From the NCBI GenBank assembly GCA_951640195.1, contig OX621170.1, forward strand, positions 620,001 through 684,000: a stretch of 64,000 bases of DNA. The letters are read 5' to 3'. The translations under genes were made by a program, and so were the position numbers. Origin of the DNA: Porpolomopsis calyptriformis. Taxonomy: Eukaryota > Basidiomycota > Agaricomycetes > Agaricales > Hygrophoraceae. Shown here one piece after another: positions 1-10,418 of this stretch (position 1 is the stretch's first letter; each line of letters starts with the position of its first letter). The notes beneath the pieces were generated by a model. The model worked only from the letters and a program-made list of their open reading frames with translations, ran no database searches and had not been told where the DNA came from.

Positions 1-876
1 TAGCAAGGTCGATGGCATGTTGTCCATCGAATAAATCCGCATTCAGATTGGCTAGGGGAGTCCGGCTTTGTAGAACTGAAGTAGAGCGGTCTCGTTGTAC
101 TCAGTTCTTGCTGCGTGTTGCATGAACCGAAGGTTGTAGTCTTCTATCGTTCCTGTCATTTTCACTTTTTCTAGCTCGATCCGCGCCTTCGCTGCTGGGT
201 TAATCCTTCCGAAAGCTTCCCTGAAATCGTCCAAGAATGTTGCGTAGTCCCATATGAAATTCCTCGTTCTATCAACTCCTTCCGTGAACAGTCGTCCCCA
301 AGCCCGTGGGTTGCCGTCACTGAGATAAGAGAGCATGTAGATGATTTTCTGTTTGTCGTTGTAGTCCTTGACCACAAAATTGAGTCGACATTGGTGAATG
401 AAATCTTCAAGCTTCTCGGAAGTTCCATCGTATTCAGTTGGATCAGCGATTTTGATTTTGGTGGGGGCTGGAAGTGTAGGGGGAGCAGTTGTCTGGGTAG
501 GTAGTTGAGTGGGAAAGGTTGATGGGAGAGGAGGTTGGACGGATTCGGTTCTTCTTGCAGGGTAAATGAAAGGATTCGAGGGGGAAAGTCCAGGTCCCTG
601 AAGTACAGATCGTCGTCGTGGGGGAGGGGTGGTTGGTTCTGAGTCTTCTCGTCGACTTTCTTTGAGAGCTTTTAATTCCTTTCGGAGTTCGTCATTGACG
701 TCGACTTCGTTGTAGTACTAGCCACGGAACTGGTCAATTTGTGCTCTTAGATCTCTGAGCTCTTGTTCGATGTTGAGTGGGACGACGACTTCTTCTTCTT
801 CTTGAATGGTAGGGGGGATGTTGCTGGGTCCGGGTGTGGGAACGCTCTGATCGGCTTCATATTCTTGTTGAGACAT
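1..876 (-). pseudogene. Decayed Ty3/Gypsy gag (minus-strand element, runs off the left edge)
   Basis: Reading leftwards from the ATG at 876-874, one frame stays open apart from stop codons at 720-718 (TAG), 54-52 (TAG) and 45-43 (TGA). The N-terminal part is acidic and proline-rich. From about position 460 downwards the protein has the retrotransposon gag pattern also seen in the plus-strand element: a 'PAPTKIKI' lead-in, 'YDGTSEKLEDFI', then 'PRAWGRLF' and 'IEDYNLRFMQHAARTEY'. After the stops the frame continues with recognisable gag residues (MRIYSMDNMPSTL), so these are nonsense mutations in a former gag. Its LTR lies just upstream on the minus strand at 1052-1432. It is related to, but clearly diverged from, the plus-strand gag that begins at 1433. 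Confidence 0.8.
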
Positions 877-1039
877 TGATGTTAGTGATGATGATGAGGG
901 GGAAAGGGGGATGATGGATTGTGCAGGGGTTTGGAATACTATGGGTTGAAAGGGAGTATCTGAATCTGCGGATGAGAAGATTGACCTTGTTAAGTCTTCG
1001 GTAAGATCCAGAGTGGAGGTAGTTTGATGCGCAAGAAGG

Positions 1040-1156
1040 AAGTTCGATTCTTGTTATGTTTCAGTAGTCGAAGGGTTTTACTTCTCGCATTGGAGGGGCT
1101 GATGAGGGAAATGGAATTCGACTAAAGAGTGGGGGAGCTAACTAGGAATCGAACTT
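1040..1156 (-). promoter_or_regulatory. Candidate self-priming primer-binding site and its partner in the LTR
   Basis: Next to the LTR end, positions 1040-1050 read AAGTTCGATTC on the plus strand. The exact reverse complement, GAATCGAACTT, lies at 1146-1156 inside the LTR. On the minus strand the LTR copy starts about 31 nt downstream of the TATA box, where a transcript should begin. The sequence beside the LTR does not start with TGG, the usual mark of a tRNA 3'-end primer site. Elements of the Tf1/sushi group prime reverse transcription by folding the 5' end of their own RNA onto an 11-nt site next to the LTR. Length, position and complementarity all fit; use in the cell is inferred. Confidence 0.6.
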
Positions 1157-1432
1157 AACCTACTGACTAGAGGTCAGGCTTTATATACTAACTACCTGAG
1201 TCGCCATGAGTCAGTTGTATGTACGATTACAAAGTGGAATCCGGAATGTGACTAGTGAAGAGTCACAAAAGGAATAACGGAAACGGAATGTGACTCGTGA
1301 AAGAGTCGGAAGGAAGGTACATGTGATCAGTCTCTATATATAAAATGGTAAAGCGGAAGGATGAACGGAAAGGAGACTAATCAAGTATGACTAAAAGGAA
1401 AAAGAAAAAGTGTCCGTGAAAGTGTCCGTGAC
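1052..1432 (-). repeat. 5' LTR of the minus-strand retroelement
   Basis: Read on the minus strand this segment begins TGTCA (at 1432) and ends TAACA (at 1052), the same termini as the 3' LTR of the plus-strand element at 7102-7460. Both share a T/C-rich stretch (TTTTTCTTTTTCC) close to the start and a TATA box in similar context (TAGTATATAAAGC in one, TTAGTATATAAAGCC in the other). The TATA box here is at 1181-1187. About 170 nt separate the LTR from the gag ATG at 876. The exact ends are inferred from the termini and from the position of the primer-binding site; no second copy of this LTR is in the window. Confidence 0.65.
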
Positions 1433-2438
1433 ACAACCTGTCCCTGCCCCTGCCCCTGCCCCTGCCCCTGCCAAGATCAAAATGAACCCTCCTGATGAAT
1501 TCTCTGGTGATCCCACCAAGCTTCGCAATTTCCTGCGTCAAGTGAAGCTGAATCATTTGGGACGACAAGGAATCTCAGAGGCCGACAAGATTATCTATGC
1601 CTTGTCATTTATGATCGGAGGAAATGCAGAACCATGGGCTGAGCGTCAAGTAGACGCTTACACAATGTTGAACTGGGTTGGTGCCGATTGGGCTGTCTTT
1701 GAACAAGCCCTTACCCGAGACTTTGGAGACTTGGACCCCAAGTCAACTGCTCAACTGAAGATCAAGGACGTCAAGCAGTTCAACAAGAGTGCAGAGGAGT
1801 ATAACATTAATTTCAATCGATGGGCCCATGATACTGGATACGGACAAGAAGCTTCGACAACTTTATATAAAGATGGACTCAACCCCTCCCTTTTGCGACA
1901 GATCTACCTTTCAGATCGTCAACCCACCACCCTCTTTGAATGGCAGTCTCGTGCTGCTGAACTTGACAGACGACATCGAGAATTTTTGGCTAGAACATCT
2001 TCTAAGCCCCAGACTTGCAACACTCACATCACCAACACCCCCTACCGACAAGGACCACCTGCTGGTCCCTCCACCTATTCCAACCCTGCTGCCCCCAGAA
2101 TCAAACAAGAAGAGAAGCCTGCTTCACTAGGAGGAATTCCCAAAGGAGCATGTTTCAACTGTGGACGATTTGGCCACTTTGCCAGTTCTTGTCCCAATGC
2201 TCCTAGGACGAGTACTTCTGGTTCTGGAAGCTGCCCCTTCACCCCAGCAGCTAGAGGTCGTGGAGGAAAGAAACCCGGTCGAGGAAGAAACGTTCGAGTT
2301 CTGGAGACCTCAGCCTCGATTGAGGAGGTCAACTCCAATGAAGATTCTCATCAAGACTTCGAGAAGTGTGGTATTGTCAACTGGGAGCCTAAGAGGAAAG
2401 AAGAGCTGAAGAGAGCTTTGGAGAAACAGGGTTTTTGA
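1433..2438 (+). CDS. Retrotransposon gag, N-terminally truncated
   Basis: The open frame technically begins at 1410, inside the neighbouring LTR, but gag proper starts after 1432. It opens with a Pro-Ala repeat encoded by CCTGCC units (1440-1473), followed by 'KIKMNPPDEFSGDPTKLRNF', the start of the capsid-like retrotransposon gag domain. Near the C-terminus is one zinc knuckle of CX2CX4HX4C form (CFNCGRFGHFASSC, about 2152-2193), followed by a Gly/Arg-rich basic patch that should bind RNA. The N-terminal acidic region present in the minus-strand relative is absent. The frame ends with TGA at 2436-2438, directly after a slippery heptamer. Confidence 0.8.
2429..2435 (+). promoter_or_regulatory. 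Candidate -1 ribosomal frameshift site at the gag/pol junction
   Basis: The heptamer G GGT TTT (2429-2435) matches the X XXY YYZ rule in the gag frame and lies directly before the gag stop TGA (2436-2438). A -1 slip here enters the frame that encodes pol, which has no ATG near its start. A downstream stem or pseudoknot was not worked out. Confidence 0.55.
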
Positions 2439-5400
2439 ACAGTCCGGACAATAGCTCGTGTGTTGCGGACTCCTTTTCTATGTGTACCACTACCCCTATG
2501 CAATCTATTTCCCAAATTCTTGGTGCACTTGATTCGAGCGAAGAAGCTTTAACCATACCCCTTTGGTTGGAGACCACAGACACTGGTAGACGAATTGCCA
2601 CCAGTGCATTGATAGACTCTGGCGCCTCTGGATGCTTTATAAACTGGAATTTTGTGCAGGAGCGCGATATCCCTTTTTATCGATTGGAAGGACCAATCCC
2701 CATGCGGAACGCAGATGGGACAGACAACCGAGGAGGTCCCATCGAATATGCTGTAGACCTGTGGATGGAGACGCTGGATTTTCCTAGGGAACGAACCCAT
2801 TTGGAAGTGACAAATTTAGGAGATATGATACAGGTTATCCTCGGCTACCCGTGGCTCAAACGTAACGATCCCCTGGTTGACTGGAAGGCTGGAACACTGA
2901 CTTCACGTCAGACTGTGGCCCCAACCAAGACTTCTCAGGCTGGAGTGATAGTGTCACGAGTAGGCTCTACGTTGAATGGCAACTCCTACGCCAAGATTAT
3001 CAGATTGGTCTCACTAGGAGACCATGCAAGACCCACTACCGTGGAGGAAGATATGAAGAAGTATGTGCCAAAGAAATACTGGAGGCACTGGAAGGTGTTT
3101 ATGAAGACCACCTTTGATGAACTTCCCCCACGACAACCAGAATTTGACCATGCGATCGATCTCAAACCTACCTTTAGACCCAAGATCGGAAAGGTGTACA
3201 AACTCACTGAGTACGAACAGGGAAAGCTGAATGAATTCCTAGAGGAACAACTTGCAAGTGGACGAATACAACGATTAAACTCTAAACAAGCTGCCTCCTT
3301 CTTCTTTGCTGCCAAAGGTGAAGAAGTTAATGCCCAAGGACAAGATGCTGGACTACGTCCAATCCAAGACTATCGCTATCTGAACGCTCACACAATCCCA
3401 GATGCTTATCCCTTACCTCTCATCTCTGAGATTATTCAACAGACCAAGTTATCAGAAGCGGAATTGTTCACAGTCATGGATATCCGATGGGGCTTTAACA
3501 ATATTCGCATCAAAGAAGGAGACAAATGGAAAGGAGCCTTCAACACTTGATGAGGGCTGTTCAAGCCCACTGTTATGTTCTTTGGAATGCGAAACTCACC
3601 TGCCTCCTTCCAACGAATGATTGACGTTCTCTTCAAAGAGGTTATCGATTCCAAACAGGTCCATATCTATATTGACGATATCCTGATCATGGGAAAGGAC
3701 CTCACTGAACTCACCTATTGGACGGAACAAACTCTAGAGATCATGGAGAAGAATCAACTGTCCTGCAAACCTGTCAAGTGCCAGTTCGAGAAAAAGGAAG
3801 TGATTTATCTGGGGATGATGATCTCTAAAGGCCACATTGCTATTAACCCCAAGAAGGTTGAGGCGATCAGAACCTGGCCTATCCCTCAGAAGAAACGAGA
3901 TCTCCAATCCTTCCTTGGCACTGCCAACTTTTGGCGAAGGTTTATCAAGGATTACTCCCTGATTGCTTGTCCTCTTAATGAGCTCCTACAAAAGGATCAA
4001 GAATGGATTTGGACTCCTAGGCAACAACGTGCTTTTGATACCCTCAAGAATGCGCTTACCTCTGCTCCTGTTTTGAGGACCCCAAAGCCAAATCTTCCTT
4101 ACCTTCTGGAGACGGATGCTTCTGGTGTTGCACTGGGTGCAGTCTTAACCCAGAAAGAGAATGACGAAGAAGATTGGCACCCCATTGGTTTCTACTCCAA
4201 GACCCTCCTCCCAGCTGAACGAAATTACCCCACCCATGACCAAGAGCTTTTAGCCATCATATCTGCCTTGAATGAATGGAGATACCTCCTGCAAGGGACA
4301 CGGCAACCCATTATGATCAAGACTGACAACCAGTCCCTCCAATACTTCATGACCAGTCACCAACTCTCCAGACGCCAGGCTAGATGGTCTGAGTTTTTAG
4401 CTCGCTTTTGGTTCAGAATCAGCTACCAGCCTAGAATCAAGAATAAGGCTGATGGACTCTCCAAACGTCCAGATCATTACCCGGAGTCTTATGAGGAGGT
4501 GGAGGACAAGGTCCTTCTGCCAAAAGAACTTTTTGTCAATGCGCTTTTCATCAATGCGATTATCAGTTTATCGTCCCCCAACTTTTTATCCAAGCTTTGT
4601 TTTCATTCCCCCCTACCTCTCGAGATCATGGCCAAAATTGAAGATCCCTCTTCCGGATACACCCACGTAGATGGCATTGTGCGCGATGCTGGAGATCGTA
4701 TAGTTGTGCCAAAGGACGTATCTTTGCGCACAGAAATTATTCGATTGACCCATGACACACCCACTGGTGGCCATCCCGGCATTGAGAAGACGAAGGAACT
4801 GCTCCTCCATAATTACACATGGGAAGGTGCCCCACAAGATATCGCCAATTACGTGAAGTCCTGCCTTGCTTGTCAACAGACCAAGGTTTATCCACAGAAA
4901 CCCACTGGACTTCTCCAACCGTTACCCCCTCCTACTAAACCGTGGCAACAGATCACTGCTGATCTAATCGTGGAACTCCCTAATTCAAAAGGATTTGATG
5001 CTATTCTAGTTGTGGTGGACAGATTCACCAAATGGGCTCACTTCATCCCAACAACTGGAAACCTGTCTGCTAAAGGAACTGCTGCGCTGTTTCAAGAACA
5101 TGTCTGGAAGCACCATGGATGGCCAGAGAAGATCATCACCGATCGAGGAACCCAATTCTCATCGAAATTCACTACATCATTGAACGAACTCCTAGGAACC
5201 ACTTCTGGGCTTTCTACTGCCTATCACCCCCAAACAGATGGACAAACCAAACGAACTAATCAAGAGCTAGAGCAGTACGTACGGCTCTACACTAACTTCA
5301 TGCAAGACGATTGGAAAGATTGGTTAGCTCCGGCGGAGTTCGCTTATAACAACCGAGAACATTCCTCCACTCACCAATCCCCCTTCTGGCTTGAATATGG

Positions 5401-6016
5401 CTGACACCCTCACACCCCCTTATCAGTTCCAACCCAAACCTCAAATCCCGATGCCAACGAGTTTTACGTGCAGCTTACTAGAGCTAGAGAGAACACTGAA
5501 GAGTCTCTTCAAAAGACCGCTAACTCAATGAAGCTCTACGCCGATCGAAAATGTCAAAAGGAACCCACATTTTACGAAGGACAAAGGGTCTGGCTTGATG
5601 CCAAGAATTTGAAAACTGGCCGGCCCACAAAGAAACTGGATGTCCGCTGGCTCGGACCTTTTATAATTCTAAAACAAGTATCGCCTGTGGCTTACCGACT
5701 AAAGCTACCGCTGTCATGGAGGATTCATCCCGTGTTTCACGTTTCACTACTCAAGGCTCTAGAAGAGAATCTCGATCTCCACCCCCCGATCGGAGAAGAT
5801 GACAATCTCCGACCACCTCCAGATGTGATCGAAGGAGAGCCCGAGTATGAAGTGGAACGTATCTTAAATCACACCCCAGGAAAACGAAACCAACAATATC
5901 TAATCAAGTGGAAAGGCTACCCGATAGAGGCAGCCACCTGGGAACCACGATGGAACCTCAAACACGCAAAAGACGTCTTAATGAATTATGAAAAGTCTAT
6001 TCAAGCAGCAATTTAA
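2435..6016 (+). pseudogene. Retrotransposon pol with three in-frame TGA codons
   Basis: One frame of 1193 codons before the TAA. Protease: 'ALIDSGASGCF' (about 2603-2635). Reverse transcriptase: 'LRPIQDYRYLNAHTIPDAYP', 'FTVMDIRWGFNNI' and the YIDD active site in 'IYIDDILI' (about 3668). RNase H: 'ETDASGVALGAVLTQ' (about 4110). Integrase: an HHCC zinc finger (about 4750-4880) and a DDE core with 'ADLIVELP', 'ITDRGTQFSSKF' and 'AYHPQTDGQT'. A C-terminal chromodomain has 'YEVERIL' and 'YLIKWKGYPIEAATWEP' (about 5845-5960). Tandem TGA TGA at 3548-3553 falls in the RT palm, just after 'AFNT' and before 'GLFKPTVMFFG'. A further TGA at 5402-5404 falls in the integrase after 'FWLEYG'. The frame does not shift at any of these, so the copy was lost by point changes. 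Confidence 0.9.
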
Positions 6017-6129
6017 CTCTCTTTTACGAATACTACCGACATCACGATCATTGAATCTCCTTTTCTCCTTTTCAATCTCTGACAACTATAAGGACTTCCC
6101 CTTTCCGACAATCATCAAAGAAGCACGAA

Positions 6130-6822
6130 ATGCCCCGCGAGGTTCGTTACACTTGCAAGTCGACTGGGAGGCGTCCACCCCGAGGGAACCCCATTGCTTC
6201 TACCTCCAACCTCCCCCCCGATTCTTCTTCCTCCTCTTCCTCATCCGACAGTGTCTTAGTTTCCCGACGGTTCAAGAAGCCGAGATGGCGTACCGATACC
6301 ATTGACAAGCCGGGACGAAATCGTAACTACCGAGGGCTCCCCTTTGCCAAGGTTGAGCACCTATCTGGGTGCCCCGAGACCTACATCCCATTTATTTCTG
6401 GAGCACATCGATGCGAACTCAACTACGACCATCACTGGTACACGTTCGACAAGGACAGCGACTTTGACGACAAGAAGAATCAACTCGAAGATTGGCTGGA
6501 GGCGTACCAAGTTGGGCGCCAACTTTTGATGGTTATACCGGACCAGGATGAATCCGACGTCACCACCCCCACTATCCCCGAAGACCCCATCTCGCACCGC
6601 ATCCATCGCATTGCCGACCGACTCTATACTGCCCGGAACGGGTACCGCTCGATGATGGATGCCAAGTACGAAAGGATCCTTGACCTGGAGGAGAATGCTG
6701 TGATGTGTAGGGAGCTGGCTGAAACTTGGTTGCGACGTGCCTGGGAGTTGGATAGCTGTTACCACTGGTTTGACCCAGATGGACACCTGCTTCAACCCCC
6801 AGTTTATGATGGCGCGACCTAG
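6130..6822 (+). CDS. Extra ORF between pol and 3' LTR, unknown function
   Basis: An uninterrupted 230-residue ORF begins 114 nt after the pol stop and lies inside the element. The N-terminus is basic (MPREVRYTCKSTGRRPPRG) and is followed by a Ser-rich run and another basic patch (RRFKKPRWR). The rest is acidic and aromatic-rich, with helical character towards the end. There is no signal peptide or membrane segment, so it is not env-like although it occupies the env position. Unlike pol it has no stop codons, which could reflect chance or more recent constraint. Another frame remains open past its stop to about 6928 (MARPRDRMLFPNEQ...), so the original protein may have been longer. I do not recognise the family. 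Confidence 0.5.
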   Translation: MPREVRYTCKSTGRRPPRGNPIASTSNLPPDSSSSSSSSDSVLVSRRFKKPRWRTDTIDKPGRNRNYRGLPFAKVEHLSGCPETYIPFISGAHRCELNYDHHWYTFDKDSDFDDKKNQLEDWLEAYQVGRQLLMVIPDQDESDVTTPTIPEDPISHRIHRIADRLYTARNGYRSMMDAKYERILDLEENAVMCRELAETWLRRAWELDSCYHWFDPDGHLLQPPVYDGAT

Positions 6823-7085
6823 GGACCGGATGCTGTTCCCGAACGAACAGTATTCCTTACACCTCCCTTCTGGACGTGTGGTTAGAGAAGGTGATATCTA
6901 CTGGAGAGTTGAGGAAAAGTATACCTAGTAGATAGTCTTTGATCCGACAACTATCCACTCATCCCTCCTCTTCATCGCTCACCCATCTCATCACCCCTCT
7001 ACCCACCTCTACCATCCCTTTACACCTCCCCTTGACACCCTTCCTTCGCTTCAAAGGGTCTCCTCAAAATTCGGGACGAATTTCC

Positions 7086-7101
7086 TTTTTGTGGAGGTGA
7101 A
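7086..7101 (+). promoter_or_regulatory. Polypurine tract of the plus-strand element
   Basis: A T-run followed by GTGGAGGTGAA directly precedes the TGTCA start of the 3' LTR. This is the expected position and composition for the plus-strand DNA primer. Confidence 0.6.
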
Positions 7102-7460
7102 TGTCAGAGATATATTTTTTCTTTTTCCTTTGCTCGTCTATCTCTATTTACATCAGACAGTTTACATCAATAACCGCTTAGCCACCCAAGCTCTGCTTAG
7201 TAATAGAAGGTGACCAAGCCATATCTATATTCAGTCTACCATCACTCTCCTTATCTACATGACTCATCCATAGTCGTTACAACTCACACGTAGTCAGCAT
7301 GACTCATACTTGACTAGTATATAAAGCTAGCAGTAGGTAGACTTAGGATAAGTCTGTTTCTTTCGTTAACACCCCAATCAGTAGTCTTCCAACCCTTTGA
7401 AACCCTACACCCAGAGCCTGAAGTAAAACCTTGCGATCAACCCTAGACTGCCGTCTAACA
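7102..7460 (+). repeat. 3' LTR of the plus-strand element
   Basis: A 359-bp segment starts TGTCA and ends TAACA, preceded by the polypurine tract. It contains a TATA box (TATATAAAG at about 7318-7326) with similar surroundings to that in the LTR at 1052-1432. The right end is set by the TAACA terminus; the target duplication cannot be checked because the 5' LTR is not in the window. Confidence 0.7.
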
Positions 7461-7584
7461 TCACCCTGCCACAGCTCGGCTTCTTTGTCCATATCGTAGC
7501 CTTCCTGAGTTTGATGCGAATCCCAAGTACGTTACCCATTTCAGCTTATGCTCTGTTTGATTGGGAAAAACCCCTAGCAAATAC

Positions 7585-8247
7585 ATGGAAAGCGTGCAAG
7601 ATGGGAAGATAAAGATCAAGACTACTGATTATGCGACATTTCTGTATGACGAGAACATACCGTATGATCCAGCTGAGACCGACAAAGGCCTATTCCATGG
7701 GCATCTCTTATTACATGTAAGTACACAACTTTAACTGTCAGGAACATAGACTAACATTACATTTTGTAGGTTTATCGACATATCTTTACGGGCCCATTGT
7801 CTGCCCTCGCAAAAGTCCGAAAGGGAACAAAGCGGTCAAAGGCTGAGATCCACAATATGACGGAGGTAACTGGTCATACTATCACTTATGTCTGCGTTCA
7901 GGTAAGGGCTACACTTCTTTCGCCATTGATTGCTGGCACTATCTATTACATTTAGGCATGCAACATGCTCAGTTCTTCGGAACAGTGGACTATCCTGGAC
8001 GGCAAGTTTAACCTGGAAAAATTCTTCAATACAATCGTAGAATTGTTTGAGCACGAACCTGACGATCCCTGGGTGATTGACACCCTTGAATTCTGGAATA
8101 AGTAAGTTTTATGATCCCATATCTTCACTGCTGACGATGTGTATCTCTAGCAAAGTACCTGCCCTACGTACCTGGAAAAAAGTTGCACCTGAGGGTGAAT
8201 CAGGAGATTCAGACAATGAAGGGGTGGAGGCGATATTTGCCCAGTGA
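7585..8247 (+). CDS. DUF6698-like basidiomycete protein (C-terminus uncertain)
   Basis: Exons 7585-7716, 7770-7901, 7956-8101 and 8151-8247 join in phase through three GT-AG introns of 49-54 nt and encode about 168 residues. The order of conserved-looking pieces ('YDPAETDKGLFHGHLLLHVYRHIFTG', 'GHTITYVCVQACNMLSSSEQW', 'FNLEKFFNTIVELFE', 'DTLEFWN') matches what I know of DUF6698, an Agaricomycete family of unknown role that is often multicopy and found near transposons. A splice signal (gtacgt at 7527, ag at 7577) hints at an upstream exon. The final exon runs into TGA at 8245, while coding-like acidic sequence continues beyond, so the true end may lie near 8904 or the gene may be damaged. Confidence 0.55.
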
Positions 8248-8904
8248 ATGGCGCGGCGTGCCCAACAAACTCCACTCGAGACTGAGGCGCGTTTTCTACT
8301 CAATATTGTTTACACAATTAACATTCATCTTACACAGGACCAGGGCCAGGAGGACTCGAATAGTCTTTGTGATCCTAATTGTTGTGTTATTCTAATCTTT
8401 GTATTTGAGCGATCCTAACTTGTTGTCCTCACAGATAGCGATGAAGACCAAAACACACCCAGATTGGACTCAGAGTCAGATAGAGAACCTTCCGGTTCTT
8501 CCTCACGAAACGCAGGCAACCCGAATGCTAATGGAGGTAGGAGAATCACTTTTTTCATTGAGTTGATGTACTCATTCATTGTTCACACGAGGTACTTCTA
8601 ATCAATCAAACATACGCGATAGGTCTTCAGAGGGAAGGAACGCCGGCTCGTCAAACACTGGTGCAGGCCTCTCATGAGATATCCGTGTCGCTGGCTGACG
8701 GAATACGCAGGTCCCAGGGGTGGATCCAAGCGCCCGCATCCTGGTGAGGATGGGGATGATGATGATGACGAAGGCACCAGGAATTCACAAAGGCGTATCC
8801 ACAGCCGTTCAAACCCGGGGGCCTCAGGGGCAGATAGGAGCAGTAGGAATCCTACCTGTCCCCCGAGTTCTCAGAGAACTCAGGGGACAAACTTGAGGAG
8901 ATGA
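8248..8904 (+). other. Possible further exons of the DUF6698-like gene
   Basis: Short stretches with coding character follow the TGA at 8245. About 8436-8540 reads as an acidic, Ser-rich peptide (SDEDQNTPRLDSESDREPSG). 8674-8904 is an ORF with 'GGSKRPHPGEDGDDDDDEG' and ends TGA at 8902-8904. Intron-like signals lie between them (gtaggag near 8537, several cag ends), but I could not join them to the preceding exons in one phase. They are low-complexity tails that could belong to the gene above or be remnants. Confidence 0.35.
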
Positions 8905-10418
8905 AGCGGTGAGCATCTTCCTAATCATTTACCTTACTAACGATACTTTTTTGAAGCTTAGTATCGTGCAAACTGGCCCTCAATGTATCTTCGTGGACTC
9001 TCAGATTCTAGCTGACTCTCTACTTGGACTTGCGATGCAGCCTCAGGCTGCATGGACTTTGTGCTCGCTTTCTGCTCAGACTGACATACATTCGCTGTGG
9101 GCCAACTCGCTTTCATTTCTTTCTGCTGATTGACATCCCGGCTCATGGACTGGAACTGGAACCGGATTTTTGCGCAACTCCTTGCTATGTTTTCTGCTTT
9201 GTTTGTCACTCACTGTCGTCTGCTGTCTGCCAATATATTTTATGTGTCACAAGAGTCTTGAAGCCTTGTGTGACCTTCCATGAGTTGTTATCTGCATGCT
9301 TGGCTGTTCCCACCATGCACAGCCTTGTCTGGATACCAGTCTATCATGTCCATACATGTCTGGCCAGTCTGTCACCAGCATACGTGACAAGCTAGTCTGT
9401 TGGAGTTTTTATAGTCTGGTTATCAGGTATATCCTTGCATGTGTTGCAAGATGGGTAGACCTAGTATTATCTGAAATCCTTTTACCACCCTGCAAGTTCT
9501 ACAAGACTGGTAGACTACATGTATCAAAAACAAACGCTTAAATACCCATGTATCAAGCAACACTAGACCGGTAAGACTTGTAGTACTGTTATCACCATAA
9601 ATGCAATTTTACGTGCTTACATGACTCTATCTTTTTTGCTGATGACTGGGGTCCCTGATCTAGGAATCAGCGCAGCTCGTGTGCGCCAGCGAGCACTTGT
9701 GGATTCCAACAGTCAATCACTTTCCAAATAATTGATGTCCACCTGCAACAAATTAGGCCGCGACACAGCTCTTCGTGAACATTCCTGCGGTTTTAATCCC
9801 TCCCAACAGCGACGCTGGTCACCCGGACACACCACAAGATCGAATGCATGATATTCCAAAATATGGCTGCCTCCTGAAACTTGCCCAAAATGCTGATTAA
9901 AATTGCTTATTTAGTTCAAGACCTCCAGTAAATAAATGCGTGATGGCGTTTCCAATCTGGAAAGCCATATTTCGATCGAGAGAGGTGAGGCATTAAAGAC
10001 GTGCACCTGTGGTGCAAACTGTTGGGTTGCGGAGGAAGGAATATATATTGAATCGGGGGTCGTGCGTGACTTCGATTCTCCCTTCCCACAATGGTTAACA
10101 ACAAATCAGGCCACTCCTTAGAATGGCTTGATTTGCAGCTACAAACCGGGAAACCGCTCTCAAACAGTTATTGTAAGTAGTGTTCAATTTCGTGGTGACA
10201 GTAGTCTGATCTACAGGCACCGAAAAATGTCTAGAGCGCAATCGCGTTTGATGATGAAACTCTAGGTCCAAATGTATTCTCCTGAAATGATGCAAATTTT
10301 CAGGCTTCCTAATCAGACGAGATATCACTGGCTAACGATCCACTGCATGCCTATCATGCTAATTTTTTATCGGTGTTGGTCACCTTATATCTTCCCCATT
10401 TTTCTTTAACGTCTGATA
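8905..10418. other. Intergenic region without a recognisable gene
   Basis: Open frames here are short and show no family motifs or consistent splice phases. The 9240-9600 part has scattered near-repeats of a TAGAC/ACTGGTAGAC-like string and TACATGTAT words, but no clear terminal repeats. About 10330-10418 is pyrimidine-rich and probably holds the promoter of the terpene synthase. Confidence 0.5.

Larger units (their letters stand above)
1433..7460 (+). mobile_element. Ty3/Gypsy chromovirus LTR retrotransposon, 5' end missing
   Basis: In order: gag with a CCHC knuckle (to 2438), a -1 frameshift site (2429-2435), pol with protease, reverse transcriptase, RNase H, integrase and chromodomain (2435-6016), an extra ORF (6130-6822), a polypurine tract (about 7091-7101) and a 3' LTR (7102-7460). 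No 5' LTR or leader precedes gag. The element starts mid-gag exactly at the outer end of the minus-strand LTR, so the other element probably inserted into it and its 5' half should lie left of the window. Three in-frame TGA codons in pol show that this copy cannot be autonomous without readthrough. Confidence 0.85.

Noticed and set aside
1141..1170. tRNA-like T-arm (TTCGATTCC on the minus strand) in the LTR
   Set aside because: No acceptor or anticodon arms can be built around it; the self-priming site explains the sequence better.
1377..1568. Minus-strand ORF with a Gly-Arg repeat
   Set aside because: It is the antisense of the CCTGCC repeat in gag plus LTR sequence; no independent coding evidence.
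8958..9395. Overlapping ORFs on both strands, one Cys-rich and hydrophobic
   Set aside because: No start context, splice continuation or recognisable domain; probably chance ORFs in intergenic sequence.
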